Assembly: GCA_021806605.1 (NCBI GenBank)
Contig: JAJZQY010000009.1
Coordinates: forward strand, 1 to 43,845
DNA from: Pseudomonadota bacterium
GTDB taxonomy: Bacteria; Pseudomonadota; Gammaproteobacteria; Burkholderiales; JABEVD01
Direction of reading: 5' to 3'
DNA length: 43,845 nucleotides
Position numbers and translations under genes: made by a program. The notes under the pieces are model-generated. The model made no database searches and was not told the DNA's origin. It saw only the letters and a program-made list of their open reading frames with translations. Positions within the stretch are counted from its first letter, which is position 1. Each line of letters opens with the position of its first letter. Shown in pieces: positions 23,436 through 31,714 of this stretch.

Positions 23436-23726
23436 ATGCCGGAAATCGACGAAGAAGGTTATCTGATCGAACCCCAGGACTGGAGCGAAGAAATCGCCAT
23501 TGAATTCGCGCGCCAGGAAAACATCGTTCTCACCGAAGAGCACTGGAGCGCGATCCGCTTCATGCGCGAATATTATGCCGAGCACCAGATCGCGCCGGAT
23601 GCGCGCTTCGTGATCAAGCACCTTGGGGAACGGAACAGGCTTTTCGAGCTATTCCCCTACGGCTATGTGAAGCAGGCTTGCAAGATCGCAGGCATGAAGC
23701 GCCCCCGGGCCTGGAGCACGGGCTGA
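23436..23726 (+). CDS. DsrC/TusE-family protein lacking the terminal cysteine
   Basis: A 96-residue DsrC/TusE-type protein. EEGYLIEPQDWSEEIA, LTEEHWSAIRFMREYY and LFPYGYVKQACKIAGM match the family in order. The inner cysteine (Cys82, CysB of DsrC) is kept. The penultimate CysA, which carries sulfur in TusE and DsrC, is missing: the tail is RPRAWSTG, with Trp93 at the expected place. The loop before LFPYG is also shortened. Sulfur relay of the usual kind is therefore unlikely; a regulatory (RspA-like) role is possible. AAGGAGG precedes the ATG. It is followed 39 bases later by the ClC gene. Confidence 0.88.
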   Translation: MPEIDEEGYLIEPQDWSEEIAIEFARQENIVLTEEHWSAIRFMREYYAEHQIAPDARFVIKHLGERNRLFELFPYGYVKQACKIAGMKRPRAWSTG

Positions 23727-23765
23727 CTCAACGCACGATGAAACTCATTTATTGCCAAGGAAGAG

Positions 23766-25562
23766 ATGCAACACGAACATCGCACTCCTCTTGAAGGGGA
23801 GGGATTCAGGATTTTCTTCGTTTCCATTCTTTCAGCGCCGATAGGCATACTTGGCGGCCTAGCCGCCTGGCTGCTCTTCAAGCTCATCGGCCTTTTCAGC
23901 AATTTCGTCTTTTACCAGAAATTCTCGTTCATGCTCCCCATGGATCTTTCGGATCACAGGCTTGGGTACTGGCTGCTTCTGGTTCCTGCCCTCGGCGGAC
24001 TGATCGTCGGCCTGATGGGCAAGTACGGCACGGCAAAAATCCGCGGCCATGGCATTCCGGAAGTCATGGAAGCTGTGCTGACTAACAGAAGCCGCGTGCA
24101 GCCCCGTGTCGCATTGCTCAAGCCGCTGAGCGTCGCAATATCCATAGGAACGGGCGGTCCGTTCGGAGCAGAAGGCCCGATCATCCAGACCGGCGGCGCG
24201 CTGGGTTCCCTGTTCGGTCAGATGATCGAGGTCTCGGCTTCAGAAAGAAAGGTTCTGCTTGCCTCAGGCGCTGCAGCGGGCATGGCGGCCACGTTCTCGA
24301 CGCCCATTTCCGCCGTCATTTTCGCCATCGAACTGCTTCTTTTCGAATTCAAGCCCCGCTCTTTCATTCCGCTCGTGATCTCCGCCACGCTGGCCATGAC
24401 GGTACATGATGCGCTCGTCGGAAACGGTCCGCTGTTCCATGTCTCGCCCATGGATTTCGGTCTGCCTTTTTCGCTCCCCTTTTATGCCCTTCTCGGCATA
24501 CTGTGCGGGCTCGGGGCTGTCGGATTTTCCAGGCTGTTCTACTGGGTTGAGGAACAATTCGAGCGCCTCCCCCTCGATCCCCTCTGGTGGCCGGCGATAG
24601 GCGGCGTCGGCCTCGGCGTGGTGGGCCTTGTCGAACCGAGAGTCCTCGGCGTGGGGTACCAGACCATCACCGCCATCCTGAACGACAAACTCGATCTCCT
24701 GTCGCTCTTTTCCATCCTGATCTGGAAGTCGATCGCGCTTCTTGTCTCGCTCGGCTCGGGCACGTCCGGCGGTCTGCTCGCGCCGATGTTCACAATGGGT
24801 GCGGCTCTCGGCGGCGCCGTCGCCATACTGCTGAACCTGGCATTTCCCGCACTCCATCTTTCGCCGGCGGCTTTTGCCATGGTCGGCATGGCCGCGCTCT
24901 TCGCCGCGGCCTCCCGCGCCACTTTCGCCTTCATCATTTTCGCGTTCGAAATCACCCGCAACTACGACTCCATTCTTCCGTTGATGTTTGCATGCGTGCT
25001 CGCAACGGCAATCGCCCTGAAGATTTCCCGCCATTCCATCATGACCGAGCGACTCGCGAGACGGGGGATGAAAGTGGACCAGAACTACGAAGTCGATCCT
25101 TTCAGGCAGACGAACGTCGAAGACGCCATGGCCGACATCCCCTTCACCCTTCAGGACAGTGCGACAGTCGGCGAAATCGCTTCCCGCATCGCCGCCCACG
25201 ATCCCGTTCTTTCTCTTCAGCAGAGTTTCCCCATTCTGGACGAAAATGGACGACTTTCCGGAATACTTTCCAGAGGCGACATTCTGCGCGCAGTTGAGAA
25301 AGGAGACATGGCAAAAAGCGTGATCGAAGCAGGTCGGCGCGAGCCTGTCGTGGCCTATCCTGACGAGTCGCTGCACGATGCACTTGCCAAGATGCTTTAT
25401 CACGAGGTGGCCAGCCTTCCCGTCGTTGAAAGAGACGATGCCGGACAGATGGTGGGGTTGCTCACGAGGGCTTCGATGCTGGAAGCGAGGCTGGGGCGCT
25501 TCCAAGAGGAACATGTCAGGGAAAAAGGCTGGCTGGGCAAATTGTTCGGCAAGGCCGCCTGA
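23766..25562 (+). CDS. ClC-family chloride channel/transporter with CBS pair
   Basis: A 598-residue protein with a ClC membrane domain (about 1-425) and two C-terminal CBS domains (about 440-575). Ion-path motifs are seen: GGPFGAEGP, which keeps the gating Glu, and GSGTSGGLLAPMF. At the inner proton-glutamate position the FAIELLLFEF segment seems to have Leu, which by analogy could mean channel rather than exchanger behaviour; this is read by eye. CBS domains usually sense adenine nucleotides. AAGGAAGAG precedes the ATG. The next gene starts 5 bases after the stop, joining it to a drug-efflux operon. Confidence 0.92.
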   Translation: MQHEHRTPLEGEGFRIFFVSILSAPIGILGGLAAWLLFKLIGLFSNFVFYQKFSFMLPMDLSDHRLGYWLLLVPALGGLIVGLMGKYGTAKIRGHGIPEVMEAVLTNRSRVQPRVALLKPLSVAISIGTGGPFGAEGPIIQTGGALGSLFGQMIEVSASERKVLLASGAAAGMAATFSTPISAVIFAIELLLFEFKPRSFIPLVISATLAMTVHDALVGNGPLFHVSPMDFGLPFSLPFYALLGILCGLGAVGFSRLFYWVEEQFERLPLDPLWWPAIGGVGLGVVGLVEPRVLGVGYQTITAILNDKLDLLSLFSILIWKSIALLVSLGSGTSGGLLAPMFTMGAALGGAVAILLNLAFPALHLSPAAFAMVGMAALFAAASRATFAFIIFAFEITRNYDSILPLMFACVLATAIALKISRHSIMTERLARRGMKVDQNYEVDPFRQTNVEDAMADIPFTLQDSATVGEIASRIAAHDPVLSLQQSFPILDENGRLSGILSRGDILRAVEKGDMAKSVIEAGRREPVVAYPDESLHDALAKMLYHEVASLPVVERDDAGQMVGLLTRASMLEARLGRFQEEHVREKGWLGKLFGKAA

Positions 25563-25566
25563 TAAC

Positions 25567-27123
25567 ATGATCGATTTTGCAAGATATTCGCGCATCCTGC
25601 CTCCGGCGCAGTTCATCCTGCTCAATCTCGCCCTCGGAACAGGCCATTTCCTGGTGCTCCTCAATGCGGGCGCCTACCTTCCCATGCTGCCATACATTTC
25701 CGGTAGCGCCGGGGAGGCCATAGGCTACGTCGAGTGGGGGCAGATCGATTATTTCACGGCAATGGGCGCATCCATGCTGATCGCGCGCCCGATCATGCAA
25801 CGCTACGGCCCGAAGAACGCGTCCATTTTCGCCTATCTGCTGTTCTCGCTGGCCAGCCTTGCCGCGCTTCTCGTCATACCGTACTTCTCGGTCTATACCA
25901 CGATAAGGGTCATTCAGGGCTTTGCAGCGGGAATCAGCATCGTTCCCTCCTTTTTCCTGCTTCTCGAATACTACAGGGAAACCGAGCAGAAAACGGCCAT
26001 ATCCCTCTGGAGCCTCGCGCTCTTCGTCCCCTACACGATCGGCCCGGCACTGGGTGGATGGTTCGCTTATGTCATGGGAGACTGGCGCCTGCTCTTCGAG
26101 GCATCCTTTGTCATTTCACTCGCCATTTCGGCGATCATCTGGGCGCTGCTCGCCGACTGGGAAGACAAGGCGGAAAAAAGCCGCCGCGCCTTCTTTTCAT
26201 CGCTTACTCTTTTCGCCCTGTTCTTTTCAGCAGCCATGGCGCTTCTAGGCTTCTTCGATGTCGGGATACTGACCGACATCACCAGCAATGAAGCCACGCT
26301 CTGGCAAGTTTTCATGGCGTTCCTGCTCCTTTCCTGGCTATTCTGGCTCAAAAACGGGGAAGCGAGACATCCGCTCATTGATTTTTCGCTTTTCAGGCAC
26401 ACCAATTACGGATTCAGCATGCTGATCCTGTGCTTCTCATTCATGTGTTTCCAGGGATCGATCGTCCAGTACCTGCTGCGCATCCAGCTCATCGAAGGTT
26501 ATACGGCCTGGCACGCCGGACTGATCTTCCTGCCCCTTTTCGTTTTCTCCAAACCCCTCAACATGCTCACGCAGAAGCTGATTCACAATGGACTGGACCC
26601 CCGTCTGCCGGCAAGCGTTGCGCTCACCGCATTTGCCGCGAGTTACTGGTGGATATCGGGATACGCACGCCCCGCTACCTGGGAAACCCTGATCTGGCCG
26701 CAGTTCCTGATGGGGGCGGCAATGGGCCTATTCTTCGTCTCCATGACCTCCCTTGCCCTGAGCCACATACCGAAGAAGGAGCAGGTCCATGCCGTGGACA
26801 TGCTCAACGCATTCCGCACCCTGTCCGCTGCGCTGGGCATCACTATTTCGGACATCGCATGGGACCTCATCAACGATCACGAGCAGAACAGGCTCGCCAC
26901 CCCTGACCCGGCCAATGCATATCGCTTCTCTTTTTCCTTCGACAACCTGCACCTGATGCATGAAAAATTCAACCTGCAAGCCGCTCTTCTGACGCTCAAC
27001 GACTTATTCTATCTGCTTGCTGTGGTCTTCGTCTTCCTGGCCGCCACAGTATGGCTGCTCAGACCTGACGCGAGAAAGGAGCCTGAAATGGTCATTATCG
27101 AAAATCTTGGGGAGGAGACTTGA
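25567..27123 (+). CDS. EmrB-like MFS efflux transporter (DHA2, 14-helix type)
   Basis: A 518-residue, strongly hydrophobic MFS protein. RPIMQRYGPKN occupies the loop 2-3 motif A position, and RVIQGFAAGISIVPSFFLL resembles helix 4 of DHA2 transporters. Extra helices in the middle give about 14 in total. Its stop overlaps the TTG start of the outer-membrane factor gene, and an EmrA-like adaptor follows. The set would form a complete inner membrane-to-outside pump of the EmrAB-TolC type. The substrate is unknown. Confidence 0.88.
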   Translation: MIDFARYSRILPPAQFILLNLALGTGHFLVLLNAGAYLPMLPYISGSAGEAIGYVEWGQIDYFTAMGASMLIARPIMQRYGPKNASIFAYLLFSLASLAALLVIPYFSVYTTIRVIQGFAAGISIVPSFFLLLEYYRETEQKTAISLWSLALFVPYTIGPALGGWFAYVMGDWRLLFEASFVISLAISAIIWALLADWEDKAEKSRRAFFSSLTLFALFFSAAMALLGFFDVGILTDITSNEATLWQVFMAFLLLSWLFWLKNGEARHPLIDFSLFRHTNYGFSMLILCFSFMCFQGSIVQYLLRIQLIEGYTAWHAGLIFLPLFVFSKPLNMLTQKLIHNGLDPRLPASVALTAFAASYWWISGYARPATWETLIWPQFLMGAAMGLFFVSMTSLALSHIPKKEQVHAVDMLNAFRTLSAALGITISDIAWDLINDHEQNRLATPDPANAYRFSFSFDNLHLMHEKFNLQAALLTLNDLFYLLAVVFVFLAATVWLLRPDARKEPEMVIIENLGEET

Positions 27124-28514
27124 GACTTATTTTCATCCTGGCCCTGTTCCTTGCAGGCTGCGCCCCGACCATACGCGAAGGAGCCCCCCTGCTGAACAAG
27201 GTTTCTCCTCAGAAGGCGGATTCCAATCCCGCCGTGAAACCCGTGACCGAATTGCCCGAGATGTGGTGGAAGGCATTCAATGATCCCGATCTCGACAGGC
27301 TGGTCGATCTCGCCATGCAGGGCAACCCTGCGCTCGATGAAGCCCGTGACCGTCTGGAAGAGGCCCAGGCCAGGACAGACGAATCCGGGGCGAGCCTTTA
27401 TCCGCATGTCGACAGCGTGAGCAGCTTCAGGCGGCAAAGGCTTTCGAGAAACGGCAATAACGACATCTACAACGGAAAGACGGCAACCATAGCCAACGTT
27501 TTCCCGCTTTTCGTCAATTACAACCTCGATCTCTGGAACCGCAACGGAGAAATCGTATCAGCCGCTTCTGCATCCGAAAAGGCAACCCGGGCTAAATACA
27601 GGCAGAGCGCATTGATGCTCAGTTCCGCAGTCATCAAGACCTATTTCGCATTGAGCACGGCGAAGAATCTCGCTGCAATTCAGGCGGAAATAGTGAGGCT
27701 CAGCGAAGAGAAGACGGATCTTCTCGATTCAGCCTACCGGGCCGGGATCAGGCCCAAAAACATTCCCGTTTCGGCGCGCGCCGACCTGAGAAAATCGAAA
27801 GCGGTCTTGGCTGCACTGCATCAGCGGAAGGAAACGCTGAATTTCGCCCTGGTCGAGCTTCTCGGCAAGACGTCCGAAGAAGAAATCCGGACGGCGTCCA
27901 CCGGCATCCCGGAGCGCTTCGGCATCCCGGGCCGCATCGACCTCGACCTCCTCTCCAAGCGCCCCGACGTGCAGGCTGCACTCTGGAATGTGAGAAGAGC
28001 CGCTCACCTCGAGAAATCCGCCAAGGCCGCCTTCTACCCCAACATCAACCTGTTTGCCCTGACCGGATTCAACAGTATCGGGATTTCCGATCTGCTGGGA
28101 CCCGGGGGCGCAACCTACGCTTATGGGCCGGCCATAGACCTTCCCTTGTTTGAAGGCGGCGCCCTGGAAGGCAGGTTGCATGAACGTGAAGCAGCCTACG
28201 ATGAGGCTGTTCATGCCTACAACAGGATTCTGCTTGCGGCAGTCAGGCAGATCGCGGACGCGCTCTCTGCGATGCGGTATGGCAGGCAAAAGCTCGATGA
28301 AAGGACCGCGTCAGTCGATCTGCGCAATTCCGAAACGAGCATCGCGCGATCGGGATTCCAGTCCGGAGTGTCCGGAAAACTGCCCTATCTGGAGGCGGAA
28401 ATCCGCCTGAACAAGGAAAAAATGGCCCAAATGGAGGAAAGTTTGAACTGGCTTTACAGCATCACAGACGCCGCAACGGCGCTAGGCGGCGGATTCGGGA
28501 GATGGCCCTCATGA
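27120..28514 (+). CDS. Outer-membrane efflux lipoprotein (NodT/OprM type), TTG start
   Basis: A 464-residue RND/MFS-type outer-membrane factor. The lipobox is LAGC (Cys14, LFLAGCAP), so it is lipid-anchored like OprM. Two OEP repeats follow, with WWKAFNDPDLDRLVDLAMQGNP opening the first and RPDVQAALWNVRRAAHLE the second. The start codon is TTG, overlapping the MFS stop and preceded by a strong GGGGAGGAG; no ATG fits the signal sequence. The stop overlaps the adaptor gene start (ATGA). Confidence 0.9.
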   Translation: MRLIFILALFLAGCAPTIREGAPLLNKVSPQKADSNPAVKPVTELPEMWWKAFNDPDLDRLVDLAMQGNPALDEARDRLEEAQARTDESGASLYPHVDSVSSFRRQRLSRNGNNDIYNGKTATIANVFPLFVNYNLDLWNRNGEIVSAASASEKATRAKYRQSALMLSSAVIKTYFALSTAKNLAAIQAEIVRLSEEKTDLLDSAYRAGIRPKNIPVSARADLRKSKAVLAALHQRKETLNFALVELLGKTSEEEIRTASTGIPERFGIPGRIDLDLLSKRPDVQAALWNVRRAAHLEKSAKAAFYPNINLFALTGFNSIGISDLLGPGGATYAYGPAIDLPLFEGGALEGRLHEREAAYDEAVHAYNRILLAAVRQIADALSAMRYGRQKLDERTASVDLRNSETSIARSGFQSGVSGKLPYLEAEIRLNKEKMAQMEESLNWLYSITDAATALGGGFGRWPS

Positions 28515-29659
28515 AAGCGAATCCCGTAGTCCGCTCGAAAATCAGGCATCACCGGCTGAGAGGGGTAATCGCCCTGATCATCATCGCCATCGCAGGATTC
28601 TCTTCCTACTGGTATCTTTTCATGCGACAGGCGGTCGAAAGCGACGATGCCTATGTTTCCGGGAACATCATTCCGGTTCAGGCGCTCGTTCCTGGAGTGG
28701 TCTCGAACATAGGCGTGGACAACAGCATGAGGGTCAAGCCAGGGCAATGGCTCTTGAGCGAAGAGAAAAATCTAACCGGCGCAAGAATGGACAGGGCAGC
28801 AGCCGCGCTTGCCGAAGCCGTACGCAGCACGAAGAGCCTGTTCGCGCAGGTCGACAGCGAAGCTGCTGAAATCGCCTCCCTGAATTCGCAGGAAACGAAA
28901 CTCTCGAATGATCTTTCCAGATATGAAGCGGCAGCACCCAGCGGCGCGGTCTCTCTTCAGCAGATTTCAGACACGAAGGAAGAAATCAATGCGTTACGCG
29001 GAAAGATAGCAAAGGCGCAGGCCCTGCTACGCAAGGCGAAAGCGCTGGTTTCAGGTACAACCGTGTCGGACAATCCGCATGTCTTGAAGGCGCGCGCCGA
29101 GTATGTCGAAGCCTATATCGAATGCCATCGTTCTAGCCTCTATTCCCCTGCCGATGGCTATGTGGCGGACAGGCAGGTTCAGGCGGGCGAACAGGTGAAA
29201 ACCGGCCAAAGGTTGATGTCCATCGTGCCGCTCGACGAATTGTGGGTCACGGCGAATCTCAAGGAAACAAGGCTGTCCAGGGTGAGAACGGGAGAAGGCG
29301 TGAGCATGACGGCGCATGCCTATGGCAGCGAATTTACCTACCATGGGCGGGTGATCGGCATGGATCCGTCCGGAGGAAGCACATTCAGCCTGTTCCCGCC
29401 CAACAATGCCACGGGAAACTATATCCATATCGTCGAGCGCATCCCGGTGAGGATCAGCCTCCTGAAAAGCGAACTGAAGGACCATCCGTTGAGGCCGGGC
29501 ATGTCCGTCACGGTCAGAATCGATACCGGAAATTTCAGAAGCCTTCCCATGCTGGCAACCGAAGTCGCAGCGCGAGATGCAAGCTACAGAACGGTCCTCT
29601 ACAACCAGGAAATGCTTTCGGCACAGCAATCCGCCCAGAAAATCATCGAAAGCAATTAG
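28511..29659 (+). CDS. EmrA/HlyD-type membrane-fusion adaptor
   Basis: A 382-residue adaptor. An N-terminal cytoplasmic tail and one helix (about residues 19-38) are followed by ESDDAYVSGNIIPVQALVPGVV, the first lipoyl half, a coiled-coil hairpin (about 90-180), the second lipoyl half (SPADGYVADRQVQAGEQV) and a beta-barrel with LWVTANLKETRL. This is the EmrA plan. The ATG at 28511 overlaps the preceding stop and has GGGAG upstream; an ATG three codons earlier is possible. It completes the MFS-OMF-MFP pump. Confidence 0.9.
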   Translation: MKANPVVRSKIRHHRLRGVIALIIIAIAGFSSYWYLFMRQAVESDDAYVSGNIIPVQALVPGVVSNIGVDNSMRVKPGQWLLSEEKNLTGARMDRAAAALAEAVRSTKSLFAQVDSEAAEIASLNSQETKLSNDLSRYEAAAPSGAVSLQQISDTKEEINALRGKIAKAQALLRKAKALVSGTTVSDNPHVLKARAEYVEAYIECHRSSLYSPADGYVADRQVQAGEQVKTGQRLMSIVPLDELWVTANLKETRLSRVRTGEGVSMTAHAYGSEFTYHGRVIGMDPSGGSTFSLFPPNNATGNYIHIVERIPVRISLLKSELKDHPLRPGMSVTVRIDTGNFRSLPMLATEVAARDASYRTVLYNQEMLSAQQSAQKIIESN

Positions 29660-29675
29660 GGCGCGTTAACAGTAC

Positions 29676-30470
29676 TCAGGGCGACTGGCTGAAAAATTCC
29701 TTCATCATGAAAGCCTGCAGTTGCGCGTCGTCCTTCAGGCGGGCCGAAAGCACGACTTCGCCGCCCAGTCGATCGGATTTCCAGTTGAAATCGCCGTCGT
29801 AATAGCGTCTGATGATTTCTATCATCTTGCGTACGACGGCGCGCCGCACATCTCCGTCTGCCCCGGCACTGACATCGAACACTTCGCGATGGGAATTGCT
29901 GTATTCCGAATGCCAGCCGAGAAATGAAAACTCGGCCGATTCGTCATCGATCCTGAGGATCTGGAATACGCCGCTGGTGCCTTCCTTTTGTTTCCCGCTG
30001 TCGGGGAACGGCCCCATCGCCTGGGGCTGAACCGGATATTCGTTGGCGCTGGCTTCCCTGCGCGCCCTGGATGCATTGACATAATCCAGGAAGCTCATGT
30101 GCGGCTGCGGAGTGGGGTTCGGCGCGCGCTGTTCTGGAATGGCCACGGCTTTCCTGGAGGGGCGCCTCACTGCGATGATTTTCCTCGTGGTCAGGGCCTG
30201 AGGCACCACAACAGACTTCTGGATCTTTTTCAGGGGAACCAGTTCCACTGCCAGGGGCTGGGTATTCGCATGCGTGATCGCGATCGGGGGATGCCGGAAT
30301 GTCACAAAAAGAACCAGCGCATGCAGCAACAGCGAGACCAGAATCGCGATCGTCAGGTTGCGGCTCAGGCGGATCTTGAAAAAAACGTCCCGCCTTCCCC
30401 AACCCGGACTTTCCAGTTCGAATCCGGCGCCGGAATCAGGCGACGCATCCAGTGGCAGAGGCTCACCCAT
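29676..30470 (-). CDS. TonB-like single-pass inner-membrane protein
   Basis: A 264-residue protein with a soluble N-terminal tail, one membrane helix (about 37-57, LTIAILVSLLLHALVLFVTF) and a long periplasmic part. The helix with an internal His and the following Pro/Lys/Arg-rich stretch (RRPSRKAVAIPEQRAPNPTP) recall TonB or TolA. The C-terminal domain (about 165-264) is not a recognisable TonB_C: it contains FSFLGWHSEYSNSHREVFDV and a helix before YYDGDFNWKSDR. Function unknown. It is convergent with the adaptor gene, 16 bases away. The ribosome-binding site is poor. Confidence 0.75.
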   Translation of the reverse strand: MGEPLPLDASPDSGAGFELESPGWGRRDVFFKIRLSRNLTIAILVSLLLHALVLFVTFRHPPIAITHANTQPLAVELVPLKKIQKSVVVPQALTTRKIIAVRRPSRKAVAIPEQRAPNPTPQPHMSFLDYVNASRARREASANEYPVQPQAMGPFPDSGKQKEGTSGVFQILRIDDESAEFSFLGWHSEYSNSHREVFDVSAGADGDVRRAVVRKMIEIIRRYYDGDFNWKSDRLGGEVVLSARLKDDAQLQAFMMKEFFSQSP

Positions 30471-30577
30471 TATCTCAGAAATTCTCGCAGGAAATCATGC
30501 CGCTTCACTTTGCCTCGCTCAGGAAGCGAGATTCTCCTACCAGCCGAGAAATAATTCAATCCATGAACAAGAAATCA

Positions 30578-30605
30578 TCGGCGCCTGAAGACGATCTGGC
30601 GCCGA
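30578..30605 (-). terminator. Probable terminator after transaldolase
   Basis: TCGGCGCC (30578-30585) and GGCGCCGA (30598-30605) form a perfect 8-base stem with a 12-base loop, 31 bases past the transaldolase stop on the minus strand. The following T-tract is broken, so efficiency is uncertain. Confidence 0.45.
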
Positions 30606-30635
30606 GTTCAGTCCACTGCTGTCGCGTGACAATCC

Positions 30636-31583
30636 CTACAGGCGATCGGCCAGAAGCTTTTCCAGCTTGATCTGATCGACGGTAAATCCGCGAATGCCTT
30701 CTGCAAGCTTTTCCGTAGCCATGGCATCCTCGTTCATTTCCCAGCGGAACTCGGCTTCCGTCATCGAAGCCGGGCGGGGCTTGATCTCCCCGGCATAGTG
30801 CAGGCGGCGCTCCAGCGCACCGCTGGCATTGTGCAATTCCTCCAGGAAATTCGGCCCGATGGTGAGGCGATCGCATCCTGCCAACGCAATGATCTCGCCG
30901 CTGTTTCGGAAGGACGCCCCCATCACCGTGGTAGGATAGCCGTGTTCCTTGTAATACTGGTATATCTTCCGGACCGACAGCACCCCCGGATCTTCTTCCG
31001 GCGTGAAAACCGCGCCTCTGGACTTGTACCAGTCCATGATGCGCCCGACGAAGGGCGAAATCAGGGTAACGCCGGCCTCCGCCGCGGCGCGCGCCTGGGC
31101 AAATCCGAACATCAATGTCAAGTTGCAATGGATGCCTTCATGCTCGAGAATTTCCCCGGCCCTGATGCCTTCCCAGGTCGAGGCGATCTTGATCAGGACG
31201 CGCTCGCTGCCTATGCCGGCTTCATGGTAGAGGCGCATCAGTTTGCGGGCCCTGGCGAGCGTGGCCTGCGTATCGAAGGAAAGGCGGGCATCCACCTCGG
31301 TGGAAATGCGCCCCGGCACGATCTTCAATACTTCCAGCCCGACATCCACAGCCAGCCTGTCGCTCGCGTCGCGAATCTGCTGTTCCCGGTCATCGCTTTG
31401 CGTGCGGGCCCATGCGATCGCATCATCGATCAATGGAACATATTCCGGCAGCGCCACCGCCTTCAGCAGAAGGGAGGGGTTGGTCGTGGCATCTTCCGGA
31501 TGGTGGCGCCGAATGGCTTCTATATCGCCGGTATCGGCAACGATCGCGGTCATGGACTTCAACTGCTCGAGCAGCGTGCTCAT
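30636..31583 (-). CDS. tal: Transaldolase
   Basis: A 315-residue class I transaldolase of the TalB type. [12 protein letters not shown] places Asp31 near the E. coli Asp17 role, and [11 protein letters not shown] holds the Schiff-base Lys132, the same number as in Tal[20 protein letters not shown] and [12 protein letters not shown] follow. It moves a dihydroxyacetone unit between sedoheptulose 7-phosphate and glyceraldehyde 3-phosphate in the pentose phosphate pathway. The ATG at 31583 is preceded by AAGGGGGAA; the frame runs 23 codons further up without family likeness. It stands alone, 132 bases from the REC-TPR gene. Confidence 0.95.
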   Translation of the reverse strand: MSTLLEQLKSMTAIVADTGDIEAIRRHHPEDATTNPSLLLKAVALPEYVPLIDDAIAWARTQSDDREQQIRDASDRLAVDVGLEVLKIVPGRISTEVDARLSFDTQATLARARKLMRLYHEAGIGSERVLIKIASTWEGIRAGEILEHEGIHCNLTLMFGFAQARAAAEAGVTLISPFVGRIMDWYKSRGAVFTPEEDPGVLSVRKIYQYYKEHGYPTTVMGASFRNSGEIIALAGCDRLTIGPNFLEELHNASGALERRLHYAGEIKPRPASMTEAEFRWEMNEDAMATEKLAEGIRGFTVDQIKLEKLLADRL

Positions 31584-31714
31584 TGTGATTCCCCCTTCAA
31601 AGGGTTGATTGGTCGTTTTCGATGCAAGTCTGCTCTTGCGAACACCCTGCATTGCTCAGACCAGTCTGGCTCTTCATAGTTTCAATTGCAATGATCAAAA
31701 CCGGGATCGGCGAT

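Noticed and set aside
30564-30671. 35-codon plus-strand frame beginning MNKKSSAPEDD
   Set aside because: No ribosome-binding site; overlaps the transaldolase terminator and 3' end.
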